NCBI GenBank assembly: GCA_009663185.1
Contig: VJZX01000001.1
Coordinates: forward strand, 186,001 to 250,000
Source: Isoptericola halalbus
GTDB lineage: Bacteria; Actinomycetota; Actinomycetes; Actinomycetales; Cellulomonadaceae
DNA: 64,000 nucleotides
Direction of reading: 5' to 3'
Within the stretch, counting starts at the first letter, position 1; each line of letters starts with the position of its first letter. Under the pieces are notes generated by a model. It worked only from the letters and a program-made list of their open reading frames with translations, did not search any database and was not told where the DNA came from. The position numbers and the translations under genes are program-made. Below, piece after piece: positions 1-8,618 of this stretch.

Positions 1-12
1 GGTACCCGCGGC

Positions 13-381
13 TCACGGCTTCTCGGGCAGCGGGCGCTCGAACATCTCGGCCGTGGCCCGGGCGCTGGGCGTCCCTGCGTCCGGGTCTGCGCCGGCGTCG
101 AGGAGCGCGACGACGACGTCGTCAGCCCCCGTGAACACCGCACCCGCGAGCGGCGACTGGCCGCGCGCGTTCAGCCGGTCGACCTCGGCGCCGCGCTCCG
201 CCAGCCCGCGGACCAGGCCAGCGTGCCCGTGGTACGCGGCGAGCATGAGCAGCGTGTTCCCCGCCGCGTCGGCGTGGTCGACAGGCACGCCGGCATCGAC
301 GAACTCGAGGAGCAGGTCGGCGCCCGCCCGGGCGAGGTCGAACATCTGGTCCAGATCCACCGGAGCCGTGTCGTCGCTCAT
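13..381 (-). CDS. Ankyrin-repeat protein
   Basis: A 122-residue soluble protein. Two to three ankyrin repeats are visible: 'DAAGNTLLMLAAYHGHAGLV' around residues 38-57, then 'NARGQSPLAGAVFTGADDVV', then 'DAGADPDAG'. Ankyrin repeats act as protein-protein interaction scaffolds; no partner or catalytic function can be read from the sequence. It lies just downstream of the Tad pilus genes on the same strand, but a TAGGTT hexamer at 388-393 leaves only six bases before the ATG, so it may have its own leaderless promoter. Such small ankyrin proteins are common in actinobacteria and sometimes lie beside catalases, which are not seen here. Confidence 0.85.
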   Translation of the reverse strand: MSDDTAPVDLDQMFDLARAGADLLLEFVDAGVPVDHADAAGNTLLMLAAYHGHAGLVRGLAERGAEVDRLNARGQSPLAGAVFTGADDVVVALLDAGADPDAGTPSARATAEMFERPLPEKP

Positions 382-390
382 GCCTCGAAC

Positions 391-855
391 CTACTGGGCT
401 CGCGCCGACGACGTCGCCTGGACGGTAAATCCGCCACCGAACGCGTCGGTGAACCAGCGCAGCAACGGCGGGTGGGACGTCGCGGCAAGACCGACGCGCG
501 CCGTCCGGCCGTCGGGCGACGACGCCTCGACCACACGGACGCCATCGAGCCCACGGAGCGCAGTGGGATGCGCGGCGAGGTAGTCGATGACCGACTGCTC
601 GACGTCGGCGTCGGTGAGCGTCAGCACGCCTGTCTCGTCGGGCGTGCGGGCCTCGCCCACGTAGAACCGCTCGGGCGGCATCGCGTCCGCGGCGTCGGCG
701 GCGAGAAGGTCCGCGACGTCGTACAGCTGCTTGCGGTCGAGGTGGACCGCGGTCGACGACGCCACCATCGCGACCAGCATGAGGCCGATCGCCACGCAGC
801 CCGCCGTGAGCAGCATGATCCGTCCCTCCTCGCGAGTCTCGGTGCCGGGCGTCAT
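391..855 (-). CDS. TadG-like pilus-assembly protein
   Basis: A 154-residue protein with a charged N-terminus (TREEGR) and one membrane segment at about residues 14-35, followed by the 'LDRKQLYDVADLLAADAADA' stretch typical of the Tad/TadG-like N-terminal family (secretion/TadE-like proteins of actinobacteria). The rest is presumably extracytoplasmic. The ATG at 855 overlaps the stop of the preceding pseudopilin gene in an ATGA arrangement, which fixes the start and implies translational coupling. It is the last gene of the tad cluster. The role (minor pilin or assembly factor of the Flp pilus) is inferred from family and position. Confidence 0.8.
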   Translation of the reverse strand: MTPGTETREEGRIMLLTAGCVAIGLMLVAMVASSTAVHLDRKQLYDVADLLAADAADAMPPERFYVGEARTPDETGVLTLTDADVEQSVIDYLAAHPTALRGLDGVRVVEASSPDGRTARVGLAATSHPPLLRWFTDAFGGGFTVQATSSARAQ

Positions 856-1283
856 GGCCGCACCTGCCCGTACCGGTCGACCGTGCCGACGTGCACTGCC
901 TCGACCGGGATCTCGAGCGGCACCCACGAGCGCAGCGCGGAGGGAACGAACGGCAGCGGCACGGCGAGCCGTACCTGCGTCGCGACCGTCCCGCCGGGCG
1001 TCAGGCACGGGTCGTGCGAGCACTCGAGCTGGAGCGACCCGTCGTCGAATCCCTGGTCGGCCAGGGCGATCCCGACCGCCGCCTGGGCTCGCGCGGCCCC
1101 CTCGGCGGAGGACGAGGCGGTGACGAATGCGCGCGCCGCCTCGCGCGCGGCGCCTTCGACGGCGAACGTGCCTGCCTGTACCTGCGCGAGCGTGATCACG
1201 AGGTACACGAGCGGCACGAGAAGGATCACGGCCGCGCCGATGAACTCGACCATGGCCGCGCCGCGCTCGTCGTCCGGCTCCAC
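852..1283 (-). CDS. TadE-like pseudopilin (second copy)
   Basis: A 143-residue TadE/TadF-type pseudopilin. The N-terminus 'DDERGAAMVEF' has the class III prepilin pattern: a basic leader, Gly, then Glu at position +5. A long hydrophobic segment follows at residues 13-35. TadE-like proteins are cleaved after the Gly and contribute to Flp pilus assembly or adhesion at the cell surface. The GTG start at 1283 shares one base with the stop of the upstream TadE gene, and its 3' end overlaps the TadG-like gene by four bases. The two cysteines in 'LECSHDPCLT' could form a disulfide outside the cell. Confidence 0.87.
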   Translation of the reverse strand: MEPDDERGAAMVEFIGAAVILLVPLVYLVITLAQVQAGTFAVEGAAREAARAFVTASSSAEGAARAQAAVGIALADQGFDDGSLQLECSHDPCLTPGGTVATQVRLAVPLPFVPSALRSWVPLEIPVEAVHVGTVDRYGQVRP

Positions 1284-1657
1284 TAGCCCTCCTCCAGCGC
1301 ATGCCCGCGCGCGGTCAGCACGCCCGAGGGCCCCAGGATCCCGACGACGGGCAGCGGCGCCTGGACGGTCACCTCGACGACCGGCAGGCCGTCGAGCGTC
1401 GTCGAACGCACCGATACGTCGCGCGCATAGCTCGCGTTCAGGGACGCCGTGAGCAGGTCACGGGTGCGCTGCGCGCCATCGCCGAGGTCGCGGTCCGCGC
1501 GGGCGGCGACCCGCGCACCCTCGGCGGCGGCATCGATCACGAGCGCCCGCACGTGCATCGCGAGCGCGACCTGCACGACGCCGAGAAAGAGTGCGAGCAC
1601 GAGTGCGGCGACGAGGACGAACTCGGCGACGGCCGAGCCCCGCTCGTCGTCGCGCAC
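1283..1657 (-). CDS. tadE: TadE-like pseudopilin
   Basis: A 124-residue protein beginning 'MRDDERGSAVAEFVLVAA': leader ending in Gly, Glu at +5, Phe at +6, and a transmembrane helix through about residue 35, which is the TadE family signature. The remaining C-terminal domain would lie outside the membrane. The GTG start at 1657 lies two bases after the stop of the Flp-like pilin gene. Together with its neighbours it forms an uninterrupted tadA-B-C-flp-E-E-G operon. Known family role: pseudopilin required for Tad pilus biogenesis. Confidence 0.88.
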   Translation of the reverse strand: MRDDERGSAVAEFVLVAALVLALFLGVVQVALAMHVRALVIDAAAEGARVAARADRDLGDGAQRTRDLLTASLNASYARDVSVRSTTLDGLPVVEVTVQAPLPVVGILGPSGVLTARGHALEEG

Positions 1658-1659
1658 GA

Positions 1660-1839
1660 TCAGCGGCCGGTGACGCTCGAGATCGCGTCGGTGAACGCAC
1701 CCTCGAGCAGCGGGCCGGCGATCGCCCAGAGCGCGACCACGAGGCCCGCCGTCATCAGCGTCACGAGGACCCAGCCGGGGACGTCACCGCGTTCCGGGTC
1801 GTCGCCGGCGGGCAGCTCATGGGAGTCGAGGTCCTGCAT
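1660..1839 (-). CDS. Flp-like small pilin
   Basis: A 59-residue protein. Residues 1-20 are acidic and polar and end in 'DPERGDV'; residues 21-43 form one hydrophobic helix; the C-terminus is short ('DAISSVTGR'). Size and position between tadC and tadE match the major Flp pilin slot. The start at 1839 is chosen because AAAGGA lies six bases upstream; an in-frame ATG at 1854 lacks a ribosome site. Oddly, the residue five after the putative cleavage Gly is Trp rather than Glu, so it is not a canonical class III prepilin. It could instead be an unprocessed small membrane subunit. Confidence 0.72.
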   Translation of the reverse strand: MQDLDSHELPAGDDPERGDVPGWVLVTLMTAGLVVALWAIAGPLLEGAFTDAISSVTGR

Positions 1840-1868
1840 CGGTGGTCCTTTCATGGAGGGCGGTGGGA

Positions 1869-2807
1869 TCAGAGCCCGATCCGCAGCGTGGCGAGGGACG
1901 GGAAGACGGCGAAGACGACGGTGACAGGCAGGACGAGGAAGACGACGGGCACGAGCATCGCGACCTCCTTCTTCCCACCGGCCTCCATGAGCGCGCGACG
2001 CCCGGACTCCCGGACGTCCTGCGCCTGGGCACGCAGGACCTCGGCGAGCGGGGTGCCGCGTTCCAGCGCGACGGCGACACCCTCGGCGAAGCGAGTCAGC
2101 GACGGCAGCCCGGTCCGGTCGGCCATCGCGGTCAGAGCGGTCGCGATGGGACTGCCGGCGCGGACGTCGGCGAGCATGCGCGAGAGCTCGCCCGACAGCT
2201 CGCCGCGCGCGGTCGACGCGACGCGCTCGAGGGCGGGGACCGGACCCTCGCCGGCGGTGACGGCGAGGGCGAGCAGCTCGGCGATCGTCGGGAACTCGGC
2301 GAGCATGCGCTCTTCGCGGCGCCGGACTGCTGTGCTCAGCTGCTGGTCGCACAGGGCGAAGCCCAGCGCTCCGGCCAGCAGGACCATCGCGAGCAGCGGC
2401 ACGGGCGACGACCCGCGCGTCGCGGCGAGCAGCAGGGCGAGGAGGAGTCCTACGGCGAGGCCGAGCACCGTCCAGACCACCTGGCGTGCGCGGAACTGGT
2501 CCACGCTCTGGGGCCAACCGGCCCGGTCGAGCCGACGCCGGACCTCCGCCCGCGGGGAGCCGAGCCGCTCGAACCAGTGCGCGGCGTCGGCGAGCCAGGG
2601 CGCGACGAGGCGTTCGACCACCGGAAACGGTGTGTGGACGACCTGCTCGCGCAGCAGGCTCGACGTCGCGTCGCGCGGCCGTAGCGCGGGGGCGAGGCGT
2701 TCGTCGAGGGTGATGCGCCGTGCCCGCAGCCGCGCGACGACGAGCACCACGCCGATACCGCCGAGCAGGCCGATCAGAGCACCCGGGACGGACACCCACG
2801 CGCTCAT
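1869..2807 (-). CDS. tadC: Tad pilus inner-membrane platform protein TadC (T2SS F family)
   Basis: A 312-residue polytopic protein with an N-terminal helix (residues 4-24), two helices around 125-170 and a C-terminal pair around 280-312. Between them is the cytosolic F-domain, marked by 'EFPTIAELLALAVTAGEGP', 'LSGELSRMLADVRAGSP' and 'ESGRRALMEAGGKKE'. TadB/TadC form the membrane platform driven by the TadA ATPase. The ATG at 2807 overlaps the tadB stop (ATGA). A further open frame upstream is rejected because it merely reads through tadB in another frame. Confidence 0.9.
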   Translation of the reverse strand: MSAWVSVPGALIGLLGGIGVVLVVARLRARRITLDERLAPALRPRDATSSLLREQVVHTPFPVVERLVAPWLADAAHWFERLGSPRAEVRRRLDRAGWPQSVDQFRARQVVWTVLGLAVGLLLALLLAATRGSSPVPLLAMVLLAGALGFALCDQQLSTAVRRREERMLAEFPTIAELLALAVTAGEGPVPALERVASTARGELSGELSRMLADVRAGSPIATALTAMADRTGLPSLTRFAEGVAVALERGTPLAEVLRAQAQDVRESGRRALMEAGGKKEVAMLVPVVFLVLPVTVVFAVFPSLATLRIGL

Positions 2808-3661
2808 CGCAGCACCCGCCCTTCCTCGGGCAGGCGCCCGATCCGCCGCATGAGGCGATACGCGACGACGGAGACCGCGGCGCCGCCGGCGAGCACGGCG
2901 ATCCCGGCCGCGGAGTCGTACGCCTGCGCCGTCTCCGGACGCGTCGCCAGAAATGCCAGCACGACCCACGGGCCGGCCGCAGCGAGGCGCGCGCCGTTGA
3001 CGGTCCACGACTGGCGGGCCTCCAGCTCGCCTCGCGTGCGGGCGTCCTCGCGCAGGAAAGCCGACAGCGTGCGCAACAGCCGGCCCAGGTCGGTGCCACC
3101 CACCTCACGCGTGAGCCGCAGCGCCTCGATGATCCGGTCGGCGACAGGGTCGGCGAGCCGCGCCTTGAGCAGGTCGAGGCACTCGCCGAACCGTCCGGTC
3201 GCGCGGTAGTCGGCCGCGAACCGTGCGAACTGCTCGCGCAGCTCGGCCGGGCCGCGCTCGCCGAGCTGGGCCACAGCCTCGGGCAGCGACAGACCGGCGC
3301 GCACGCCCGAGGCGAGGTGGTCGACGACCTCGGGCCACACCTCGCGGAGGTCGCGCCGCCGCTTGCGCGCCCGGGCGCGGACGAGCGCCTCGGGCGCGAC
3401 CGCCGCCATGACGGCGAAGCACAGCGCGATCACCGGTGAGCGCGTCAGCGCGAGCCCTGTGAGGAGCACCACGAAGCCGAACCCGGCGCTCACGCCGTAC
3501 AACGCGCCCGGCGTGACCGACGGCGCGCCCGCCTGGACGAGCAGATCCTGCAGGACTGCGGACCGTCGGTTGCGCCTCTCCGACCGTTCGGCCGGCTCCC
3601 AGAAGGACCACCAGACGCAGAAGAGCCCTGCACCGAGCAGCAGCCCGGCCGCGACGCCCAT
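2804..3661 (-). CDS. tadB: Tad pilus inner-membrane platform protein TadB (T2SS F family)
   Basis: A 285-residue membrane protein. It has an N-terminal helix ('GVAAGLLLGAGLFCVWWSF'), a helix pair around residues 50-85, a cytosolic F-domain ('DLREVWPEVVDHLASGVRAG' and 'LRLTREVGGTDLGRLLRTL') and two C-terminal helices. With TadC it forms the inner-membrane platform of the Tad secretion system. The start at 3661 overlaps the stop of tadA (ATGA), indicating coupled translation. Length is normal for actinobacterial TadB. Confidence 0.9.
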   Translation of the reverse strand: MGVAAGLLLGAGLFCVWWSFWEPAERSERRNRRSAVLQDLLVQAGAPSVTPGALYGVSAGFGFVVLLTGLALTRSPVIALCFAVMAAVAPEALVRARARKRRRDLREVWPEVVDHLASGVRAGLSLPEAVAQLGERGPAELREQFARFAADYRATGRFGECLDLLKARLADPVADRIIEALRLTREVGGTDLGRLLRTLSAFLREDARTRGELEARQSWTVNGARLAAAGPWVVLAFLATRPETAQAYDSAAGIAVLAGGAAVSVVAYRLMRRIGRLPEEGRVLR

Positions 3662-4923
3662 CAGCGCGCTCCCGCCAGCAGCGCGTGCACGTCGACGCCC
3701 GCGCGCGCAAAGCGCTCCTCCCCGGGCGGGAAGCCGTCCCCGCGCACGAGCTCGCCGCCCTGCGCCGCGGGGAGCCGGTGGAACAGGCCCGCGGTCTCGA
3801 CACGGCCCTCCTCGACCCGGCCCGTGACCGCGACGATCTCGCGGACCTGCCGCACGCCGTCGGGCCGCACCCCGAGATGCACGACGACGTCGATCGCCGA
3901 TGCCACGGTCGGGACGACGAAGCGGTCGGTCACGTTCTCGCCGGCGAGGAGCGGGAGCGTGCACATCTTCGTGACCGCCTCGCGCGCGGAGTTGGCATGG
4001 ATGGTGCCCATGCCGGGAACCCCGGCGTTCAGTGCGACCAGCATGTCGAAGCTCTCGGCCTCGCGGACCTCGCCGATGACGATGCGGTCCGGCCGCATGC
4101 GCAGCGACTCCTTGACGAGCCGGCGCAGCGGAATCTCCCCGGTGCCCTCGAGGCTCGCCTGGCGGCACTGCATCGCGACGACGTCGCGCACCGGCAGGTT
4201 GAGCTCGAAGACCTCCTCGCAGGTGATCACGCGCTGCCCCGACGGGATCGAGCCCGCGAGGGCGTTGAGCATGGTCGTCTTGCCCGCGGCGACGGCGCCT
4301 GCGACGAGGACGTTGAGCCCAGCCCGCACGGCCGCATCAAGGAAGGCCGCGGTGTGCTGCGTGAGCGCGCCGAGCCGCACCATGTCCTCGAGGTGCCGGG
4401 CGCGCACGAGGTGCTTGCGGATGTTGACCGCCCAGTGCCGGCGCGTGATGTCCGGGATGACGACGTGGAGCCGCTCGCCTCCCGGGAGGACGGCGTCCAC
4501 GAAGGGGCTGCTGAGATCGAGGCGGCGCCCGCTCGCCTTGAGCATGCGCTCGACGAGGTCGCGCACCTGCTCGGCGGTGAGGATCGTCGTCGTGAGCTCG
4601 GGGACGCCGGCGCGTGCCACGAAGACCTGGGCGGGCGCGTTGATCCAGATCTCCTCGACCTCCGGGTCGTCGAGGTACTTCTGGAGCGGCCCGAGACCGG
4701 CGAGCGCGTCGACCACCGACCGCACCGCCGCGTGCGTGTCCGCGAGCGCCGGAACGACGCCCAGTGCCGCCCGCTCGGTGTAGTCGGTCAGCGCCTCGGC
4801 GACGAGACGCTCGAGCGCGGGGCGGTCCCGCACGGGGTCGATGCCACGCCGGCGGACGAGCTCGCGCACCTCCGCCTCGAGCATCAACGCCGCGTCGGAA
4901 GGCACCATCACGTCGATCGGCAC
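3661..4923 (-). CDS. tadA: Tad/Flp pilus assembly ATPase TadA (CpaF family)
   Basis: A 420-residue secretion ATPase of the CpaF/VirB11 family. Visible are Walker A 'GAVAAGKTT', Asp-box 'ITCEEVFEL', Walker B region 'RPDRIVIGEVR' and the His box 'GMGTIHANS'. It powers Flp pilus extrusion from the cytoplasmic face of the membrane. GTG at 4923 is preferred because GAGGGG lies five bases upstream; an internal ATG at 4908 has no ribosome site. It is the first gene of the cluster. The CpaE/Ssd-like gene that often precedes tadA in actinobacteria is absent, and no prepilin peptidase is present in the window. Confidence 0.94.
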   Translation of the reverse strand: MPIDVMVPSDAALMLEAEVRELVRRRGIDPVRDRPALERLVAEALTDYTERAALGVVPALADTHAAVRSVVDALAGLGPLQKYLDDPEVEEIWINAPAQVFVARAGVPELTTTILTAEQVRDLVERMLKASGRRLDLSSPFVDAVLPGGERLHVVIPDITRRHWAVNIRKHLVRARHLEDMVRLGALTQHTAAFLDAAVRAGLNVLVAGAVAAGKTTMLNALAGSIPSGQRVITCEEVFELNLPVRDVVAMQCRQASLEGTGEIPLRRLVKESLRMRPDRIVIGEVREAESFDMLVALNAGVPGMGTIHANSAREAVTKMCTLPLLAGENVTDRFVVPTVASAIDVVVHLGVRPDGVRQVREIVAVTGRVEEGRVETAGLFHRLPAAQGGELVRGDGFPPGEERFARAGVDVHALLAGAR

Positions 4924-5043
4924 GCAGTCCCCCTCTGCCCACACCCTGAAGAGCGGGATCAGCGTATGCGCGCCGCCGGAAGAACGGGCCCCGCCTGTGG
5001 ACAACCTCGTGCCTCCGACAGGCACGGCCGCCCCCCGCGGTGC

Positions 5044-5072
5044 TATATGTATCAGAGGCCAACAGCCCTCAA
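5044..5072 (-). promoter_or_regulatory. Candidate promoter of the tad operon
   Basis: On the minus strand TTGAGG (5067-5072) is separated by 17 bases from CATATA (5044-5049), in a short AT-richer patch of the otherwise GC-rich gap between tadA and the ABM-like gene. It would place the transcription start about 110 bases before the tadA GTG. The -35 is a 4/6 match and the -10 is weak, so this is only a candidate. Confidence 0.4.
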
Positions 5073-5155
5073 CAGACGAGTCCCACCTTCCGGCCACCGG
5101 CCCGACGCGGTGGTGGCCCGTGACGGACGCCCACCGCGCCCAGGCCGGTCGGTTC

Positions 5156-5557
5156 TCACGTGCGGGGCAGCCGGTCGAACCCGGTGAACGGCTCGCGGAT
5201 GATCACGCTCGAGTCGGCGCCGTCGGTCCGAGCGGCGCCGGCGATCGATCGGATCAGGTCCTCGGAGAGGCCGCCGTAGATCTGCAGGGTGCTCTCCGGT
5301 TCGAGGTACTCCGCGTAGGCGGTGGCGAAGTGCTCACGGCCGATCTTCATGTGCGTCACCATCGAGTCCGCGTCCGGGTGGACCTGCACGACCGTGACGA
5401 CGTCGGAGTCCGGCGCCACGTAGGCCCAGAAGGAGTGCAGTCGCGGCTCCTGGGGCTCGAAGACCTCGTGGCAGACCCACTCGAAGTACTTCAGGTACTC
5501 CTCTCGCTTGCCTGGCTTGATCTTGTGGGTGCCGATGAAGATGAACGGAGCGGACAT
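5156..5557 (-). CDS. Conserved protein, probable dimeric alpha-beta barrel (ABM-like)
   Basis: A 133-residue soluble protein. The opening '[25 protein letters not shown]' resembles the first strand and helix of antibiotic-biosynthesis-monooxygenase (ABM) / dimeric alpha-beta-barrel proteins. The central '[19 protein letters not shown]' fits the later strands. No cofactor motif is visible and no substrate can be named. A good AGGAGG ribosome site precedes the ATG. It is divergent from the LuxR regulator gene, with 164 bases between them, so it may be a target of that regulator. Annotation beyond fold is unsafe. Confidence 0.75.
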   Translation of the reverse strand: MSAPFIFIGTHKIKPGKREEYLKYFEWVCHEVFEPQEPRLHSFWAYVAPDSDVVTVVQVHPDADSMVTHMKIGREHFATAYAEYLEPESTLQIYGGLSEDLIRSIAGAARTDGADSSVIIREPFTGFDRLPRT

Positions 5558-5721
5558 GGCATCCTCCTGAGCTCGGTGCCCCGCTGGTCTCGGGGCCTCG
5601 AGTCCACGGTCCTCGCCGCCAGGTTCGAGCCGCTTCCGCAGAGCGGGCCAACCCGCAGGAGGGCACGCTGAGTATTCCTACCCATCGCCACCGGCTGGGA
5701 GAAAGGGCAGCGGAAGGCGCG

Positions 5722-7353
5722 ATGAACGACGACCTCAGCCATCTCGTCACCGCCCGCGAGCACCACGTGGCGTCGCGGTGGGCCCGGGCCTGCGAGGAGT
5801 ACGCGGCGGCGGACCGCGCCACGCCGTTGACTGTCGAGGACCTGGAGTCCTGGGCCGAGTCCGCCCAGGTCGTCGGACGGATCGACGAGGCGATCGCCGT
5901 TCTCACCCGATGCTTCGAGCTGCGCGCCGAGGCCGCCGACATCCACGATGCGACGCGTGCCGCGTACTGGCTCTGGAGTGCTCATATCTTCGCGCGAGGC
6001 GAGCTCGCCACCGCGGCCGGCTGGGTCGAGCAGGCCCGGACGCTGGCCGAGGAGCGGGGGTCGGGTGACTACGGGTGGCTCCTGGTCCCGCGGGCCCACC
6101 GATGCATCGGCAGGGGCGACTACGCCACCGCCGAAGGACTGCTCCACCGGGCGACGGAGCTGGGGCTCGGCCGCGGCGACATCGACCTGGTCACCATCGC
6201 CACGACGATGCGTGGCAGGGCCACTCTCAAGCTGGGATCGCTCGAGAACGGGTTGGCGCTGCTCGACGCGGCGATGGTCCGCCTCCTGACCCGGGCGACC
6301 TCACCACGCGCGACGAGCGTCATGTACTGCGCCGCGATCGGCTCGTGCTACGAGGTGCAGGAGGTCGCGCGGGCGACGGAGTGGTCGGTCGCGCTCGACC
6401 GATGGCTCGGCACGCTGCCGCAGCTGGGTGGCGCCTACTTCGGCAACTGCCGGATCTACCGTGCGATCCTGATGCGCCTGCGCGGGGACTGGGCTCGTGC
6501 CGAGGCCGAGCTCGAGCAGGCGTGCCGTGACCTGGCCGTGGACGGCCACCGCGTGGCAGGGCATGCCTGGTATGAGCTCGGTGAGCTGCGCCGGCTGCAA
6601 GGACTGCCGGGTGTCGAGGAGGCGTTCGAGCATGCGACGGCCTTCGGGCACATGGCCCAGCCCGGACTCGCGCTGTACCGGCTCAGCCAGGGCAACGCGC
6701 ACGCGGCCGAGACCGGTCTACTGCGGGTTCTGGCCGAGCGGGAGCTGGCGAGCGACCGGCACGCGCTCCTCCCCGCGGCTGTCGAGATCTTCCTCGCCAC
6801 TGGTCGGAGCGATGAGGCCAAGGACGTCGTCACAGAGCTGGAGCAGATCTCCAAGACCTACCCGACGACCGCGATGTGGGCCATTCTCGATGCTGCTCGG
6901 GGAGCTGTTGCGCTGAGCGAGGATCGGACCTCCGACGCGCTGGCCCGCTTGCGCCAGGCTGCGGACCGATGGCGCGAGCTCGACGCCCCGTACGAGACGG
7001 CCCAGATCGGCGTACGCATCGGGCAGGCGTGCCGGCTGCTCGGTGACGAGGAAGGAGCGCTGATGGAGCTCCGCGCAGCCCTGGCAACCTTCGAACGGCT
7101 CGGCGCCCGGCCGGACGCGTCCCGGGTCCGCGAGCTGCTGTCGGGTCACGACGGGCACCTCTCCGTGCTGAGCCCTCGGGAGACCGAGGTGCTGCGGCTG
7201 ATCGCCACGGGCCGGACCAACGCCGAGATCGCCGCTGCGCTGTTCCTGAGCGAGCGCACCGTCCACAGGCACGTCAGCAACATCCTGACCAAGCTCGACG
7301 TCCGCTCACGCACCTCGGCCGCGATGTACGCGGTGCAGCACGGGCTGACCTGA
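5722..7353 (+). CDS. TPR-containing LuxR-family transcriptional regulator
   Basis: A 543-residue regulator. Residues 1-465 are a string of helix pairs resembling tetratricopeptide repeats (for example '[42 protein letters not shown]', read in part). Residues about 477-541 form a GerE/LuxR helix-turn-helix with '[18 protein letters not shown]', '[14 protein letters not shown]' and 'KLDVRSRT'. No receiver domain or ATPase motif is visible, so the TPR region is the likely sensing part, through an unknown ligand or partner protein. GGAAGG lies just before the ATG. It is divergent from the ABM-like gene. Confidence 0.88.
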   Translation: MNDDLSHLVTAREHHVASRWARACEEYAAADRATPLTVEDLESWAESAQVVGRIDEAIAVLTRCFELRAEAADIHDATRAAYWLWSAHIFARGELATAAGWVEQARTLAEERGSGDYGWLLVPRAHRCIGRGDYATAEGLLHRATELGLGRGDIDLVTIATTMRGRATLKLGSLENGLALLDAAMVRLLTRATSPRATSVMYCAAIGSCYEVQEVARATEWSVALDRWLGTLPQLGGAYFGNCRIYRAILMRLRGDWARAEAELEQACRDLAVDGHRVAGHAWYELGELRRLQGLPGVEEAFEHATAFGHMAQPGLALYRLSQGNAHAAETGLLRVLAERELASDRHALLPAAVEIFLATGRSDEAKDVVTELEQISKTYPTTAMWAILDAARGAVALSEDRTSDALARLRQAADRWRELDAPYETAQIGVRIGQACRLLGDEEGALMELRAALATFERLGARPDASRVRELLSGHDGHLSVLSPRETEVLRLIATGRTNAEIAAALFLSERTVHRHVSNILTKLDVRSRTSAAMYAVQHGLT

Positions 7354-7386
7354 GGCTCGATCCCGATCCGCCGCTATCGTCGCCCC

Positions 7387-8610
7387 ATGACCGACGCGCA
7401 CCCCGACCACCCCGTCCCCGGCCGCTGGCGCGACGTCGCACGCGCGACGGGCCTGCTCTCCCCCGCCGGCGACGTCGCGCAGACGATCTTCGCCGAGATG
7501 ACGGGTCTGGCGATCCGCACGGGCGCGATCAACCTCGGCCAGGGCTTCCCCGACGTCGACGGGCCGGAGTACATCAAGGAGGCCGCCAAGGCCGCGATCG
7601 ACGCGGGCCGCAACCAGTACGCACCCGGCGACGGCATCCCCGAGCTGCGCCGCGCCGTCGCGGACCACCAGCGCCGGCACTACGGGCTCGACGTCGACCC
7701 GGACACCGAGGTCATCATCACGACCGGCGCCACAGAGGCTCTCGCCGCGTCGATCCTCGCGCTCGTCGGCCCGGGCGACGAGGTCATCACGCTCGAGCCG
7801 TTCTACGACGCCCACGCCGCCGTCATCGCCATGGCCGGCGCCACGCACGTGCCCGTGCCGCTCACCGCCGAGGGCTTCCGGCTCGACGTCGAGGCCCTGC
7901 GCGCCGCGGCGTCGGAGCGCACGCGCCTCATCCTCGTCAACACCCCGCACAACCCGACCGGCACCGTGCTCACGCGCGACGAGCTGGAGGCGATCGCCGC
8001 CGTCGCGCGCGAGCGGGACGCCGTCGTGCTCACCGACGAGGTCTACGAGCACCTCACGTTCGACGGCGCCGCGCACGTCCCGGTCGCGACGCTGCCGGGC
8101 ATGGCCGGTCGCACGCTCACGGTCTCCTCGAGCGGCAAGACGTTCAGCCTCACGGGGTGGAAGATCGGCTGGGTGCACGGGCCGGCCGAGCTCGTCACCG
8201 CCGTGCGCACGGTCAAGCAGTTCCTCACGTACACGTCCGGCTCGCCGTTCCAGCCGGCGATCGCGCTGGCGCTCGCCGACGACGAGACGCCGCGGGCGCT
8301 CGCGGCCTCGCTCGCCGCGCGTCGCGACCTCCTCTGCGAAGGGTTGACCGCGGCGGGGCTCGACGTCGTCGTACCCCAGGGCACGTACTTCGTCATCGCG
8401 GACGGCGCCTCGCACGGGTTCGACGACGGGCACGACCTGTGCCGGCGCCTGCCCGAGCTCGCGGCCGTGGTCGCCGTGCCGGTGTCCGCGTTCTGCCGCG
8501 AGGGTTCGACGACGGCTCGTGCGCTGCGCTCGCGCGTGCGGTTCACGTTCGTCAAGCGCGAGGACGTGCTGCGCGAGGCGGTCGAGCGGCTCCACCGTCT
8601 CGCGCCGTAG
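7387..8610 (+). CDS. PLP-dependent class I/II aminotransferase
   Basis: A 407-residue fold-type I aminotransferase of the DapC / kynurenine-methionine aminotransferase group. Visible are 'GQGFPDVDGPEYI', 'TTGATEALAASILAL', the Asn-Pro motif 'NTPHNPTG', 'LTDEVYEHL' with the PLP-binding Asp and Tyr, the Schiff-base lysine in 'VSSSGKTFSLTGWKIGW', and the C-terminal substrate Arg in 'SRVRFTF'. It converts an amino acid and 2-oxo acid pair; the substrate is not determinable (DapC-type and methionine-salvage roles both fit). TATCGT ends six bases before the ATG, suggesting a leaderless mRNA. Confidence 0.9.
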   Translation: MTDAHPDHPVPGRWRDVARATGLLSPAGDVAQTIFAEMTGLAIRTGAINLGQGFPDVDGPEYIKEAAKAAIDAGRNQYAPGDGIPELRRAVADHQRRHYGLDVDPDTEVIITTGATEALAASILALVGPGDEVITLEPFYDAHAAVIAMAGATHVPVPLTAEGFRLDVEALRAAASERTRLILVNTPHNPTGTVLTRDELEAIAAVARERDAVVLTDEVYEHLTFDGAAHVPVATLPGMAGRTLTVSSSGKTFSLTGWKIGWVHGPAELVTAVRTVKQFLTYTSGSPFQPAIALALADDETPRALAASLAARRDLLCEGLTAAGLDVVVPQGTYFVIADGASHGFDDGHDLCRRLPELAAVVAVPVSAFCREGSTTARALRSRVRFTFVKREDVLREAVERLHRLAP

Positions 8611-8618
8611 CACGCGGT

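Noticed and set aside
1591-2853. Long plus-strand open frames opposite the tad genes
   Set aside because: Low-complexity Arg/Ser/Pro-rich translations with no domain; the minus strand carries an intact overlapping tad operon with family motifs.
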